Of a stretch of 64,000 nucleotides of DNA, positions 43,869 to 53,228 are shown piece by piece. The stretch is from Streptomyces sp. NBC_00425 (lineage in GTDB: Bacteria > Actinomycetota > Actinomycetes > Streptomycetales > Streptomycetaceae), in the NCBI RefSeq assembly GCF_036030735.1, contig NZ_CP107928.1, positions 496,001 through 560,000 on the forward strand, given 5' to 3'. A program made the translations under genes and the position numbers. The notes beneath the pieces were generated by a model, which was not told the DNA's origin, did no database searches, and saw only the letters and a list, made by a program, of their open reading frames with translations. Positions within the stretch are counted from its first letter, which is position 1, and every line of letters starts with the position of its first letter.

Positions 43869-46229
43869 ATGGCGCAGTCGTCGTGGAGTGAGTACAGGCC
43901 GGGGCAGCGGTTTCCGGGGGCGATCGGGCGGACGACCGATGAGTCGAGTCCGGCGTGGCCCCAGCCGGTGCGGGCGGTGGCGGGTGCGCCGAACGTGTTG
44001 TTCATCGTGTTCGACGACACGGGGTTCGGGCAGTTCGGCTGCTACGGCAGTCCGATCGAGACGCCGAATCTGGACGCGCTGGCCGCAGGCGGGCTGCTGT
44101 ACAGCAACATGCACACCACCGCGCTGTGCTCGCCGTCGCGCTCCTGCATCATCACGGGCCGCAACCACCATGCCAACGGCATGGCCGCGATCACGGAACT
44201 GGCCACCGGCTACCCGGGCTACAACGGGCAGATCCCGTTCGAGAACGGGTTCCTGTCGGAGATGCTGCTGCAGCACGGCTACAACACGTACATGGTCGGC
44301 AAGTGGCACCTGATGCCCTCGGAGCAGGAGTCGGCGGCCGGGCCGTACGACCGGTGGCCGCTGGGGCGGGGTTTCGAGCGGTTCTACGGGTTCCTCGGCG
44401 GCGACACGAGCCAGTGGTATCCGGACCTGGTGTACGACAACCACCAGGTCGAGCCGCCGGCCACGCCGCAGGAGGGCTACCACCTGACGGAGGACCTGGT
44501 GGAGCGGGCGATGTCGTTCATCGCCGACGCCAAGCAGGTCGCCCCGGACAAGCCGTTCTTCCTGAACCTGTGCCCCGGTGCGACGCATGCCCCGCACCAT
44601 GTGCCCAAGGAGTGGGCGGATCGCTACCGGGGACGGTTCGACGACGGCTGGGACGCCTACCGCGAGCAGACCTTCGCCCGGCAGAAGCAGCTCGGCGTGG
44701 TGCCCGCCGACGCCCGCTTGTCCCCGCGCGATCCGGACGTGCCCACGTGGGAGTCGCTGTCCCCGGAGGCAAGGAGACTTGCCGCGCGGATGATGGAGGT
44801 CTACGCCGGGTTCCTCTCCCACACCGACCACCACATCGGGCGGCTGGTGGACTTCCTGAAGGAGACCGGAGAGTTCGACAACACGCTGATCATGGTGGTA
44901 TCCGACAACGGGGCGAGCGCCGAGGGCGGGGCGACCGGCACCACCAACGAAGTGCAGTTCTTCAACAACGCGCCCGAGACGCTGGAGGAGAGCCTGACGC
45001 AGATCGACGAGCTCGGCGGCCCCTCCACGTTCAACCACTACCCGTGGGGATGGACCTGGGCGGGCAACACGCCGTTCCGGCGGTGGAAGCGGGAGACGTA
45101 CCGCGGTGGCGTCAGCGACCCGTTCCTCGTCCACTGGCCCGACGGCATCAAGGCCCGAGGTGAGATCCGCGACCAGTTCGCGCACATCATCGACATGGTG
45201 CCCACCGTCCTGGACGTGCTCGGCATTGAGGCGCCCACGACCATTCGGGGGGTCACCCAGTCACCCCTGCACGGGGTCAGCTTCGCGCACACCTTCGACG
45301 ACGCTGGCGCGGCGAGCCGCCACCGCACCCAGTACTACGAGATGCTCGGGCACCGGGCGATCGACCACGACGGATGGCGGGCGGTCTGTCCCTGGCCCGG
45401 TCCCTCATTCGAGGAGGCCGAGCGGCCCTTTGGCACTCCGATCACCATGGCCGACCTCGACGACCTCGACGCCCACCACTGGGAGCTCTACCAGGTCGGC
45501 GAGGACATCGCCGAGACCCGGAACCTCGCCCAGGAGCACCGCAGCAAACTCATCGAGATGATCGCGCTGTGGTACGTGGAGGCCGGCAAGTACAACGTGA
45601 TGCCGATCGACGGCAGCGTCCTGCAGCGCATCATGACCGAGCGCCCGCAGATCACCGAGAACCGCACCAGCTACACCTTCCGTTCCGGCACCCAGGCCGT
45701 GCCCGCCGCAGTCGCCCCCCGGGTCCTCAACCGCCCGCACAGCGTCACCGCCGACGTCGAGATCCCGCCCGGCTGCGCGCAGGGCGTCTTGCTCTGCCAG
45801 GGCACCAACGCCGGTGGCTGGTCCCTCTACGTCAAGGACGGCCACCTCCACTACGCCCACAACTACGTACAACGGGCCCTGCACCACGTCGCCTCCAGCG
45901 AAACCGTGCCCGAGGGGCGGCACGCGCTGCGCTTCGAGTTCGAGCCCACCGGCGCCCCCGACATCGCCCACGGCAAGGGCGCACCCGGCCGCGCCCAGCT
46001 CTACATCGACGGCCGCCTCGTCGGCGAGACCGAGATGCCGGTCACCACGCCGATCACGTTCAATCCGGGCGGCATGGCTTGCGGCGCCAATCCCGGATCT
46101 GCCGTCACCCCCGACTACCAGGCGCCGTTCCGCTTCACCGGCACTCTTCACAGCGTCACCGTCGACCTGTCCGGCGACCTCATCGTCGACGCCGAGAGCG
46201 AGATGCGCATGCACATGGCCCGCCAGTGA
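43869..46229 (+). CDS. Type I (formylglycine) sulfatase
   Basis: A 786-residue arylsulfatase-family hydrolase that cleaves sulfate esters. The metal-binding start is NVLFIVFDDTGFGQFGCYG. The signature CSPSRSCIITGR has Cys87 as the residue converted to formylglycine. GYNTYMVGKWHLMPSEQES and VVSDNGASAEGG supply further active-site residues. The C-terminal 250 residues are beta-rich (VLLCQGTNAGGWSLYVKDGH) and typical of long bacterial arylsulfatases. There is no signal peptide, so it is cytosolic and needs a separate formylglycine-generating enzyme, which is not in the window. It is the main intact cargo between the IS6 copies. Confidence 0.92.
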   Translation: MAQSSWSEYRPGQRFPGAIGRTTDESSPAWPQPVRAVAGAPNVLFIVFDDTGFGQFGCYGSPIETPNLDALAAGGLLYSNMHTTALCSPSRSCIITGRNHHANGMAAITELATGYPGYNGQIPFENGFLSEMLLQHGYNTYMVGKWHLMPSEQESAAGPYDRWPLGRGFERFYGFLGGDTSQWYPDLVYDNHQVEPPATPQEGYHLTEDLVERAMSFIADAKQVAPDKPFFLNLCPGATHAPHHVPKEWADRYRGRFDDGWDAYREQTFARQKQLGVVPADARLSPRDPDVPTWESLSPEARRLAARMMEVYAGFLSHTDHHIGRLVDFLKETGEFDNTLIMVVSDNGASAEGGATGTTNEVQFFNNAPETLEESLTQIDELGGPSTFNHYPWGWTWAGNTPFRRWKRETYRGGVSDPFLVHWPDGIKARGEIRDQFAHIIDMVPTVLDVLGIEAPTTIRGVTQSPLHGVSFAHTFDDAGAASRHRTQYYEMLGHRAIDHDGWRAVCPWPGPSFEEAERPFGTPITMADLDDLDAHHWELYQVGEDIAETRNLAQEHRSKLIEMIALWYVEAGKYNVMPIDGSVLQRIMTERPQITENRTSYTFRSGTQAVPAAVAPRVLNRPHSVTADVEIPPGCAQGVLLCQGTNAGGWSLYVKDGHLHYAHNYVQRALHHVASSETVPEGRHALRFEFEPTGAPDIAHGKGAPGRAQLYIDGRLVGETEMPVTTPITFNPGGMACGANPGSAVTPDYQAPFRFTGTLHSVTVDLSGDLIVDAESEMRMHMARQ

Positions 46230-46371
46230 CCCGCGGGTGGCCTACGGAGTCGCGGACCAACCCCGCAGTGGGCAACACCTGCGCGAGGAGAGGCGATCCA
46301 CCGGGTACAGCAGGCCCAACGTAGGCACTCCACTACCGGCCCACAGGGAATACCGCACGGTTCGAATGACG

Positions 46372-46669
46372 CTCCCCGCCAGCTGGCGCCTCCGCCTGGA
46401 CCGCCGCCGAACGCCAGGCGTACGCCAACGACCTGGACGACGCCCGCGCCCTGATCGCGGTATCGGCGGCCAGTAACCGATCCAAGGCCGACCAGGACCC
46501 CACCACCTGGCAACCCCCGACCACCGGCTATCGCTGCACCTACGCAACCGACTGGGTCGCCATCAAGACCAGGTGGAGCCTTGCCATCGACCCCGCTGAA
46601 CAGACGGCGATCTCCGAGATCCTCGATGCCTGCCCCAACGCACCCATCGAGGTCACTCTCGCCCGCTGA
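46372..46669 (+). pseudogene. Second C-terminal HNH/DUF1524 fragment
   Basis: AWTAAERQAYANDLDDARAL, then IAVSAASNRSKADQDPTTWQ, CTYATDWVAIKTRWSLAID and a natural stop at 46667-46669. It is homologous to the fragment at 43176-43490 but not identical, so it is an independent family member. The N-terminus is cut by a TGA near 46367. Confidence 0.65.
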
Positions 46670-46870
46670 CCATGCAGATACACGCTCGAGGGGTTCCGAA
46701 CCCGTGGTTCGGAACCCGTTCGGCGCCTGCTCCGCGATGGGCTTCAACCTTGCCTTCGACGCCGGCGAGTAAGCCCCGCCCAGGGCCGACTTCGGACGAA
46801 CGAACGGGAAACCGCTCACGTGTGCGGATGCGGGATGGGCTCTGTCAGACCCCGCTGTCACCATCCGGCC

Positions 46871-48163
46871 ATGGCCCAGATCAGCCCCAAACTTGCCCAC
46901 GCCTTCTTCGCGGACATCTCCGCCGACTCCCCTGTTCCGCTGGACCCAGACGACCTCCTGCACATGGCTCATGTGCGCCGTCACGGCCGCGCCATCTTCG
47001 GCGACATCGCGGTGCGCTGCTTCAAGAACAAGTCGAAGGGGACGTACGACGAACGCGAGATCCGCCGCGCGGCCCAAACGTTCGCGGACTTCCGCCTGGA
47101 CGTCGACGACGTCGTGGAGGTGCAACTGCCCGCCTACTTCGACGCCGCCGACGGCGACGACCAGGGCATGGGGTACCGCGGCCCGGCCGCCTGGCGGCCC
47201 CAGATCGCGTCGTGGCTGTTCTGGGAGGCCCGCCGCAAGCATCAGGAGGGGCGGCCCTACGAAGAGTGGAACGACAGCTGGAAGCGCCTCGGAGCCAACG
47301 GGCTGCCCGGCACGCTGACGTGGGACGAGTTCGTCGCGGCGCGCAGCAGGGTCCGGCACCGGCAGAACATCGCCAACACCCGGCCGCTGGACTTGATGAC
47401 CTGCTCCGGCGGCAGCCTGTTCCTGCCGAGGGCCTACTCCGAGCTCCTGGACCGCTGGGAGCAGGTGGAGGAGGACCTGGTCGGCGAGGCCCGGACCTGC
47501 TCCAGCTGTCGTGCACAGGGCCCGCGCTGGGGCGGCTGGCGCACGCAGACTCCGCTCGGCTACGTCACCCTGTGTCCGCCGTGCTCAGGTGCCACCTTCC
47601 AGCGGCACACCGGGCACCTGCGCGGCGTGCTGTACGACTCACGCCGCATGCGCGGCATCCGAGCCGACGACTACCTGTGCCGGCTGTGCGCCGAACGCCG
47701 GGCGGCCGCGTGGGATCACTGCCACGACCACGGCTATCTGCGCGGGCCTTTGTGCGGCAGCTGCAACACCTTCGAGGGCAAGAGCGTCCCGCGCCACTTT
47801 CTCGAGGAGAAGGAGGAGGCCGTCCTGCACCTCCTGGAATGCCGCGGCTGCCTGGAAGGGCGGATCCTGCCCGGCCGGTACCACGTCGGCCTCGTTCAAA
47901 AGCATCTGGAGGCGACCGAGCGCCACCGACACCGCAGCCGCCCGTGCCGGCGCCAGCCGTGGGCCCGGCACGTGGAACTCGCCCACGGGGCACACCGCTT
48001 CGAGCTGGAATGCTGGCAGCACAACACGACGTGGACGAAGGACGTCACCGTGCCCGACACCCTGGCGCTCGTACGGGACTTCGTCGACCAGGCGCTCGCC
48101 GCGCGGCCGGGCACCGTAACCGTGCCCGCGCAAGCGGCGCTGGGCACACAGACGCGTGCATGA
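46871..48163 (+). CDS. Endonuclease VII-like (HNH/beta-beta-alpha-metal) protein
   Basis: A 430-residue protein. The C-terminal core CRLCAERRAAAWDHCHDHGY followed by LRGPLCGSCNTFEGK is the recombination endonuclease VII motif: Cys zinc ligands flanking the catalytic DHCHDH. An additional CxxC pair (CSSCRAQGPRWGGW...CPPCSG) precedes it. The first 200 residues are helical with no known domain (AHAFFADISADSPVPLDPDD). Phage T4 EndoVII resolves branched DNA; this longer actinobacterial form may be a defence or mobile-element nuclease. ATG 46871 is chosen for homology onset. Confidence 0.8.
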   Translation: MAQISPKLAHAFFADISADSPVPLDPDDLLHMAHVRRHGRAIFGDIAVRCFKNKSKGTYDEREIRRAAQTFADFRLDVDDVVEVQLPAYFDAADGDDQGMGYRGPAAWRPQIASWLFWEARRKHQEGRPYEEWNDSWKRLGANGLPGTLTWDEFVAARSRVRHRQNIANTRPLDLMTCSGGSLFLPRAYSELLDRWEQVEEDLVGEARTCSSCRAQGPRWGGWRTQTPLGYVTLCPPCSGATFQRHTGHLRGVLYDSRRMRGIRADDYLCRLCAERRAAAWDHCHDHGYLRGPLCGSCNTFEGKSVPRHFLEEKEEAVLHLLECRGCLEGRILPGRYHVGLVQKHLEATERHRHRSRPCRRQPWARHVELAHGAHRFELECWQHNTTWTKDVTVPDTLALVRDFVDQALAARPGTVTVPAQAALGTQTRA

Positions 48164-48189
48164 ACATCCGACCCCCCGCGGATACGCGT

Positions 48190-48232
48190 GTGAGGCCCCA
48201 AACCGGCACAGCAGCGCGGTACGGGGCCTCAC
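48190..48232 (+). terminator. Terminator after the EndoVII-like gene
   Basis: gtgaggcccc and ggggcctcac form a perfect 10-bp stem with a 23-base loop, 26 bases after the stop. Confidence 0.6.
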
Positions 48233-48580
48233 GGACATCCGGCGGTCAGGACCGCAGCGCCGTCAGCGGCGGGTCTCCCACCAAAGGATCAGCAGCGTCA
48301 CGGCACCGCTGCCCAGCTTGTAGGCCACCCCCTGAAGGAAGTGGTGGTGAACACTTTGTCCACCGCTGCCGCCCCGTTTCCGCAGGTGGATGCGGATGGA
48401 CGCCTACCATCTGTCCACGGGGCGAGGATGTTTGTCTCATGAATTCACGCTAACCTCGATCTTGCTTACCGACTGGAGACCAACCCGCACCACCCGAGAC
48501 GAACACCGCCTACCAGGCCATCGTGAACACCTTCAACCAGCATCCCGATCAAGAGTTCCGAGCCCGTGAGCTGCACGAAC
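48233..48580. other. Gene relics next to IS6 copy 2
   Basis: On the minus strand, GVAYKLGSGAVTLLILWWET then RR* (stop near 48267) looks like the tail of a small membrane protein. On the plus strand, YQAIVNTFNQHPDQEFRARE followed by LHE runs into IS6 copy 2 and is the cut-off start of an HTH-like gene. Confidence 0.35.
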
Positions 48581-49443
48581 GGCGCTGTCACGTTGTTGGG
48601 TGGGTGGGTGTCTGATGGTGCGTCGTGGCGTGGTGGAGCCCGGTTCCGGGCTGTGCTCAGGCCGTGGTGGAGGGGTAGGCGGCGCCGGTGATCTGCTCCC
48701 AGATGGCGAAGCGGACGGCCATCTCGGCTCGGTAGTGGTGTGCGGACAGCCGGTGGCGTCGGGGCCGGCAGTGGGGTGAGATGCCGCTGAACGAGGACAG
48801 GAACCGCTGGGCTGCGCCGGTGCCGCGGAAGCCTTTCATCGCCCGTTCGCGCTGCCTTGTTGGCTGGTGGCTGTTCTCCGCCCGGTTGTTCAGGTACTTC
48901 GACTGCCGGTGCTCGACGGAGGGCATGACCTCGCGGCGGGCGGCGCCGTAGGAGCGGAGCTTGTCAGTGACGATCACCCGCGGCACCTGCGGGTCTTCTT
49001 CATCAGCCTGCGCAAGGAGCGCCTGGCCGCAGCGGTGTCCCGGCGGTTGTGTACCAAGATGTCCAGGACGTTGCCGTCCTGGTCGACCGCCCGCCACAGA
49101 TACTTCTGTTCCCCATTGATCTTGATGAAGACCTCGTCCAAGTGCCACTTGTCACCAGGCCGGGGCCGGCGGCGGCGCAGTGAATCGGCGTACCGCTGCC
49201 CGAACTTGGCGCACCAGCGGCGCACCGTCTCGTAGGAGAGGACGATCCCGCGCTCGAGCATCGGTTCCTCGACCTCGCGGAAGCTGAGGGGGAAGCGGTG
49301 GTACAGCCATACGCAGTGGGAGATGACCTCGACCGGGTATCGGTGCCCCTTGTACGACGGAGCCACGGCCCCCACGGAAACAGCCCCCTCCAACACGATC
49401 AACCAGAAGATCATCCCACCCGCTCAGCCAACGTGACAGCGCC
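48581..49443 (-). mobile_element. IS6-family element, copy 2 (inverted, frameshifted)
   Basis: Near-identical to copy 1 in opposite orientation, with the same ggcgctgtcacgtt ends, 863 bp. The transposase starts at 49414 and is intact to LRRLMKKTR. A one-base deletion (about 48990) then shifts it, and the remaining text PRVIVTDKLRSYGAARREV lies in the neighbouring frame down to 48657. The C-terminal MAVRFAIWEQITGAAYPSTT A, absent from copy 1, is retained. It is probably inactive on its own. Confidence 0.87.
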
Positions 49444-49746
49444 CCCGGCAGTACCAACACCGCGCCGGTCGCACTGTGAACCGAATTCGCGTCCATCAAG
49501 GTTCGGTGGCACACGCTCAGAGTTCGATGACACCGGACACAGGGGCAGATGTCCCGTGCCACTGAACCTTGACCGTTGCCAACGAACCTTGACGGACGCG
49601 AGTTTGAGTCATCGAAGTTTGATCATCCCTGGTCAGAGGCTCTCGATGGCCGGGCTGGGTGACCGCGCGGGTTACGCGGTCGAGCGCGGCGCTCCGGGGA
49701 CCACATGACACCGCAGCGCGCTGACCAGGGGTGATATCGATCAAAC
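49444..49746. other. Intergenic with repeated ccttgac words
   Basis: Holds tcaaggttcggtggcac (about 49497), gtgccactgaaccttgacc (about 49556) and gaaccttgacgg (about 49580). A reverse-complement relative (ggtcaaggttcattgacac) lies at about 51802. These look like ends of a vanished element. No gene. Confidence 0.45.
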
Positions 49747-49814
49747 TTCCCTACGTTGTTCTGCGGGACGTGGTGAGCCCTTCCCTACGTTGTTCTGCGG
49801 GACGTGGTGAGCCC
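49747..49814. repeat. 34-bp perfect tandem duplication
   Basis: Two adjacent 34-bp units (49747-49780 and 49781-49814) beginning ttccctacgttgttctgcgg, just left of the IS110 leader. It could be a duplicated element end or slippage product. Confidence 0.85.
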
Positions 49815-50011
49815 TTCGTATGGTTCATCCACCCAGGGGCGTCGGGTGTGGCTTTCAAACTTCTGCCACTTGTGGCTTCCATCGATTGGCCGCCCGACGC
49901 CCCACGACGACTCGGCTGCCAATTAGGAATTGCGAATGATCGCTACGTAGGGAATCGACAGCGAGGTCGTCCGTGGGAGGCACCAGCAACACCACCGCAC
50001 GGAGGCACCAC
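49815..50011 (+). ncRNA. Candidate IS110 bridge-RNA leader
   Basis: Non-coding leader of an IS110-group element. A perfect 11-bp stem pairs 49836-49846 (ggggcgtcggg) with 49893-49903 (cccgacgcccc). Inside its loop gtggc/gccac form a second short stem beside repeated tgtggctt words. IS110-group elements are known to encode a structured guide (bridge) RNA upstream of the recombinase. The assignment is from position and foldability only. Confidence 0.4.
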
Positions 50012-51201
50012 ATGGCCGCCATCTGGGCTGGCATCGACGCAGGCAAAGCCCACCATCACTGCGTCGCGATCGACGAGAGCGGCCGCCGGTGCTGTCGCGA
50101 CGCGTCGCTAACGACGAACCCGAACTGCTCGAACTTCTCGCCGACATCCTGGCCCTGGGGGACGAGGTGACCTGGGGCATCGACCTGGCCGACGGCGGAG
50201 CCGCCCTGGCCATCGCGCTCCTGGTCAACCGCGACCAGCCGGTCCACTACATCTCCGGCCGGGCCATCCACCGCGCTTCCGAGAGCTACCGCGGCGAGGG
50301 CAAGACCGACGCGAAGGACGCCGCCGTCATCGCCGACCAGGTCCGCGTCCGCCGCGATCTGCATCCGCTGCGGGCCGGCGACGACACCGTCATCGATCTC
50401 AAGATCCTCACCGGCCGCCGCATGGACCTGGTCGCCGACCGCACCCGCACCGTCAACCGCCTCCGTGCCCAGTTCACTGGCATCTTCCCCGGCCTGGAGC
50501 GGGCCCTGGACCTCACCAACACCGGCCCGCTCACCCTGCTGACCGGCTATCAGACCCCCGCGGCTATTCGCCGGATCGGCGTCAAGCGGCTGGAGACCTG
50601 GCTGCGCAACCGCCACGTCGTCCGCCCCGACCGGCTCGCCGAAACCGCCGTCCAGGCCGCCGAACGGCAGCACACGAGCCTGCCCGGCGAGAAGCTGGCC
50701 GCCACGTTGGTACACACCCTGGCGAAGGAAGTGATGAGCCTCAACCAGCAGGTCGCCGAGCTCGACAAGGCCATCGAGGCCCGGTTTCGCGACCACCACA
50801 CCTTCGAGGTGATCACCAGCATGCCCGGCCTGGGCATCATCCTCGGCGCCGAGTTCCTGGCAGCCACCGGCGGCGACATGACTGTCTTCCGCACCGCCGA
50901 CCGCCTCGCCGGCTTCGGCGGCGTCGCCCCGGTGCCCCGCGATTCCGGGAAGCTGAGCGGGAACCTGCGCCGCCCGCAGCGGTACAACCGCCGCCTCCAA
51001 CGCGTCTTCTACACCTCGACGTTGTTCAGCATCCGCCACTGCGAGGAATCCCGGCGCTTCTACGATCGCAAACGTGCCGAGGGCAAGCGCCATACCCAGG
51101 CCGTCCTGGCTCTCGCTCGCCGCCGCGTCAACGTCCTCTGGGCCCTTCTGCGCGACGGACGGCGCTACGAGCCAGCTCCGCCGGCAAGGGCTGCCGCATA
51201 G
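50012..51201 (+). mobile_element. IS110-family recombinase with one frame slip
   Basis: The start is MAAIWAGIDAGKAHHHCVAI DESGRR, with the first Asp of the DEDD RuvC-like site in GIDAGK. At about 50088 the frame shifts by one. It then runs uninterrupted to 51201: LALGDEVTWGIDLADGGAAL, GEGKTDAKDAAVIADQV with the paired Asp, and the Tnp20 domain SMPGLGIILGAEFLAATGG and FGGVAPVPRDSGK. Apart from the single slip the gene is full length. Confidence 0.82.
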
Positions 51202-51249
51202 GAAGGGACGCGACACGCTGCGCGCGTCCAGTTGGCCTGACCGACCCCG

Positions 51250-51687
51250 TCAGACCAGGCAAAACTCGTTACCTTCCGGGTCTGCCATCACCACGTGATC
51301 CGGCCTGCCCTGCAACTCGTCCTCACGGACCACGGTCGCGCCCGCAGCGGTCAACCGCTCCACCGCCTCGACCACGCGCGGCCAGCGCACCTCCCACGGG
51401 GTTTCACGGCCGCCACCAACTTGCACGTCGATATGCAGCCGGTTCTTCGCCGCCTTCGGCTCCGGCACCTTCAGGAAGGACAAGGTAGGGCCCACGCCGT
51501 CCGGATCTGAGAGGTACGCCCCGTCATCCCACTCGTCCTCCGGAACCTCATGATGCGAGAACCACTCCTCCCAGCTCCCGAACCCTGCGGGCGCGGGCTT
51601 CTCCTCGTAGCCCAACGCCAGCGCCCAGAACGCGGCCAGTTTCCCCGGGTACGCGCAGTCGATCGTCAAGCTCCACTTGGTCGCCAT
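51250..51687 (-). CDS. VOC/glyoxalase-superfamily protein
   Basis: A 145-residue protein starting MATKWSLTIDCAYPGKLAAF. Two beta-alpha-beta-beta-beta halves end in the hallmark DHVVMADPEGNEFCLV, with a possible metal ligand Glu. Full length for the Glyoxalase_6-like group common in actinomycetes. GGGGAGGG lies upstream of ATG 51687. The substrate is unknown. Confidence 0.85.
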   Translation of the reverse strand: MATKWSLTIDCAYPGKLAAFWALALGYEEKPAPAGFGSWEEWFSHHEVPEDEWDDGAYLSDPDGVGPTLSFLKVPEPKAAKNRLHIDVQVGGGRETPWEVRWPRVVEAVERLTAAGATVVREDELQGRPDHVVMADPEGNEFCLV

Positions 51688-51871
51688 GAGCCCTCCCCAG
51701 TCGGATGAACGGACTGTACCGCGCACCTCCGACACCTCCTGCCCGCTACCTCAAGCGTGCGCCGCGGCTTGACGAACGACATTAGGAATCGATGGCGCGC
51801 GGTCAAGGTTCATTGACACGGGACAGCAGACGGCGCCGCCGGTGGGCAGCCTGCCCACTAGACTCGAACGG

Positions 51872-52219
51872 GTGAACGATTCTAGTGACTTGCCGCCTGA
51901 CCTCCCCCGTCTTCGGACGCTGGAGACCTGGCTGATCCTGACCCTGGACCGGGTGCAGCGGCAGATCGCGGACGCCGAGCGCCAGGAGCAGGAACGCCAG
52001 CGCGCCGTCGCCGCCCGGCCGCCGGCCCCCGCCTGGCTCCTGGAGCTCGGTCTCAACCGAGACGCTCCCCCGGTGTACATCCACGAGGGCCACTGCCACA
52101 TGGCGGGCAAGAGGGCGCACGGCATCACACGGGCGGAGGCGCTGCGCTGGCTCGCCAGCGGTGTGGCCGCCTACTCGCACTGCCGGGCGGACACGGTGCT
52201 CAGCTTCCTCGACGGGTGA
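51872..52219 (+). CDS. DUF6233-type Streptomyces protein
   Basis: A 115-residue protein. An N-terminal helix (LPRLRTLETWLILTLDRVQR QIADAE) leads to VYIHEGHCHMAGKRAHGITR, with a Cys/His cluster, and a C-terminal EALRWLASGVAAYSHCRADT. This matches the build of the abundant Streptomyces DUF6233 family of unknown function. The GTG at 51872 is preferred over one at 51842. Confidence 0.75.
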   Translation: MNDSSDLPPDLPRLRTLETWLILTLDRVQRQIADAERQEQERQRAVAARPPAPAWLLELGLNRDAPPVYIHEGHCHMAGKRAHGITRAEALRWLASGVAAYSHCRADTVLSFLDG

Positions 52220-52220
52220 C

Positions 52221-53104
52221 TCAGGCGCTGCGGCGAGGATTCTTCGCGGCGGTCTTCTTGGCCGGCTGCTTCTTCGCCGCCGTCTTCTTCGACTTCGGCA
52301 TCTTGTGCACGTCGGCGTCCTCGCCGCGGGCGGCCTTCGCCTTGGATACGGACTCGGTCAGGGCGGCCATCAAGTCGAGGACCTCGCCCGGCTTCTCAGG
52401 CTCTGGGGCGTCCGGGAGCGGCTGGTCCGCCCGCTTCGCCTCGATGATCTTTGCGAGGGCGTCGGTGTAGGCATCCTCGAACTCAGGACCGGTGAGGTCA
52501 TCGCGGCCCATGGTCTCCATCAGCGCCAGCGCGCCCTCGATTTCACCCTCGGACACTTCCACCGGCGGCGGCAGCAGCTCGGCGGGGTCGCGGACTTCGT
52601 CCGGCCAGCGCATCGCGTGCAGCACGATCGCGTCCTCGCGCACCCGCAGCAGGCCCAGGCGCTCGCGGCCCGACCATGCGTACTTGGCGACCGCGACCTT
52701 CGCTAACGCGCCAGGGCCTGGCGCAGCAGCTTGTAAGGCTTGGCTGCGACCTGCCCGGCCGACTGCAGGTAGTACCCCTCCGCGATCCGGATCGGGTCCA
52801 CAGACTCCAGGGGCACGAACGCCTCGATCTCGATCGCCTTGGCAGTCGGCAGCGGCAGATCCCGCAGCTCCTCCTCGCTGATGGGGATGACCTGCGTCTT
52901 CGTCAGCTCGTAGCCCTTACCGATCTCCGCCTGAGAGACCTCGCGGTCCTCGATCTCGCACACCTTGCGGGTGCGGATCCGGCCCATGTCCTCCAGGTGG
53001 TACCGGTGGAAGTGGATGCTGTGGTCCTCGGTCGCGCTGACCACGTTGATCGGCACCGTGACCAGGCCGAAGCTGATCGCGCCGCTCCAGATTGTTCGGG
53101 GCAT
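52221..53104 (-). pseudogene. ku: Frameshifted Ku protein gene
   Basis: Start MPRTIWSGAISFGLVTVPIN, the usual bacterial Ku N-terminus. It continues 133 residues to YKLLRQALAR, where a TAG follows. One base off, the protein resumes with VAVAKYAWSGRERLGLLRVR, EDAIVLHAMRWPDEVRDP and a Lys/Ala-rich tail (KKTAAKKQPAKKTAAKN) to 52221. Ku binds double-strand ends and recruits LigD for end joining. As written the gene makes only the first half of the beta-barrel. It could be a sequencing indel or real loss. Confidence 0.85.
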
Positions 53105-53228
53105 AGGGCACCTCCGCCGCGGGCCCCGAACAGGGTCAGCCTATGAGCCGGTCGTGACACCGGCACCTCGACGGCGCGGGCAGGCAGCGACACCCTGGAC
53201 CCCGACAGTTCAGCTCCCGGGGGTGCCG

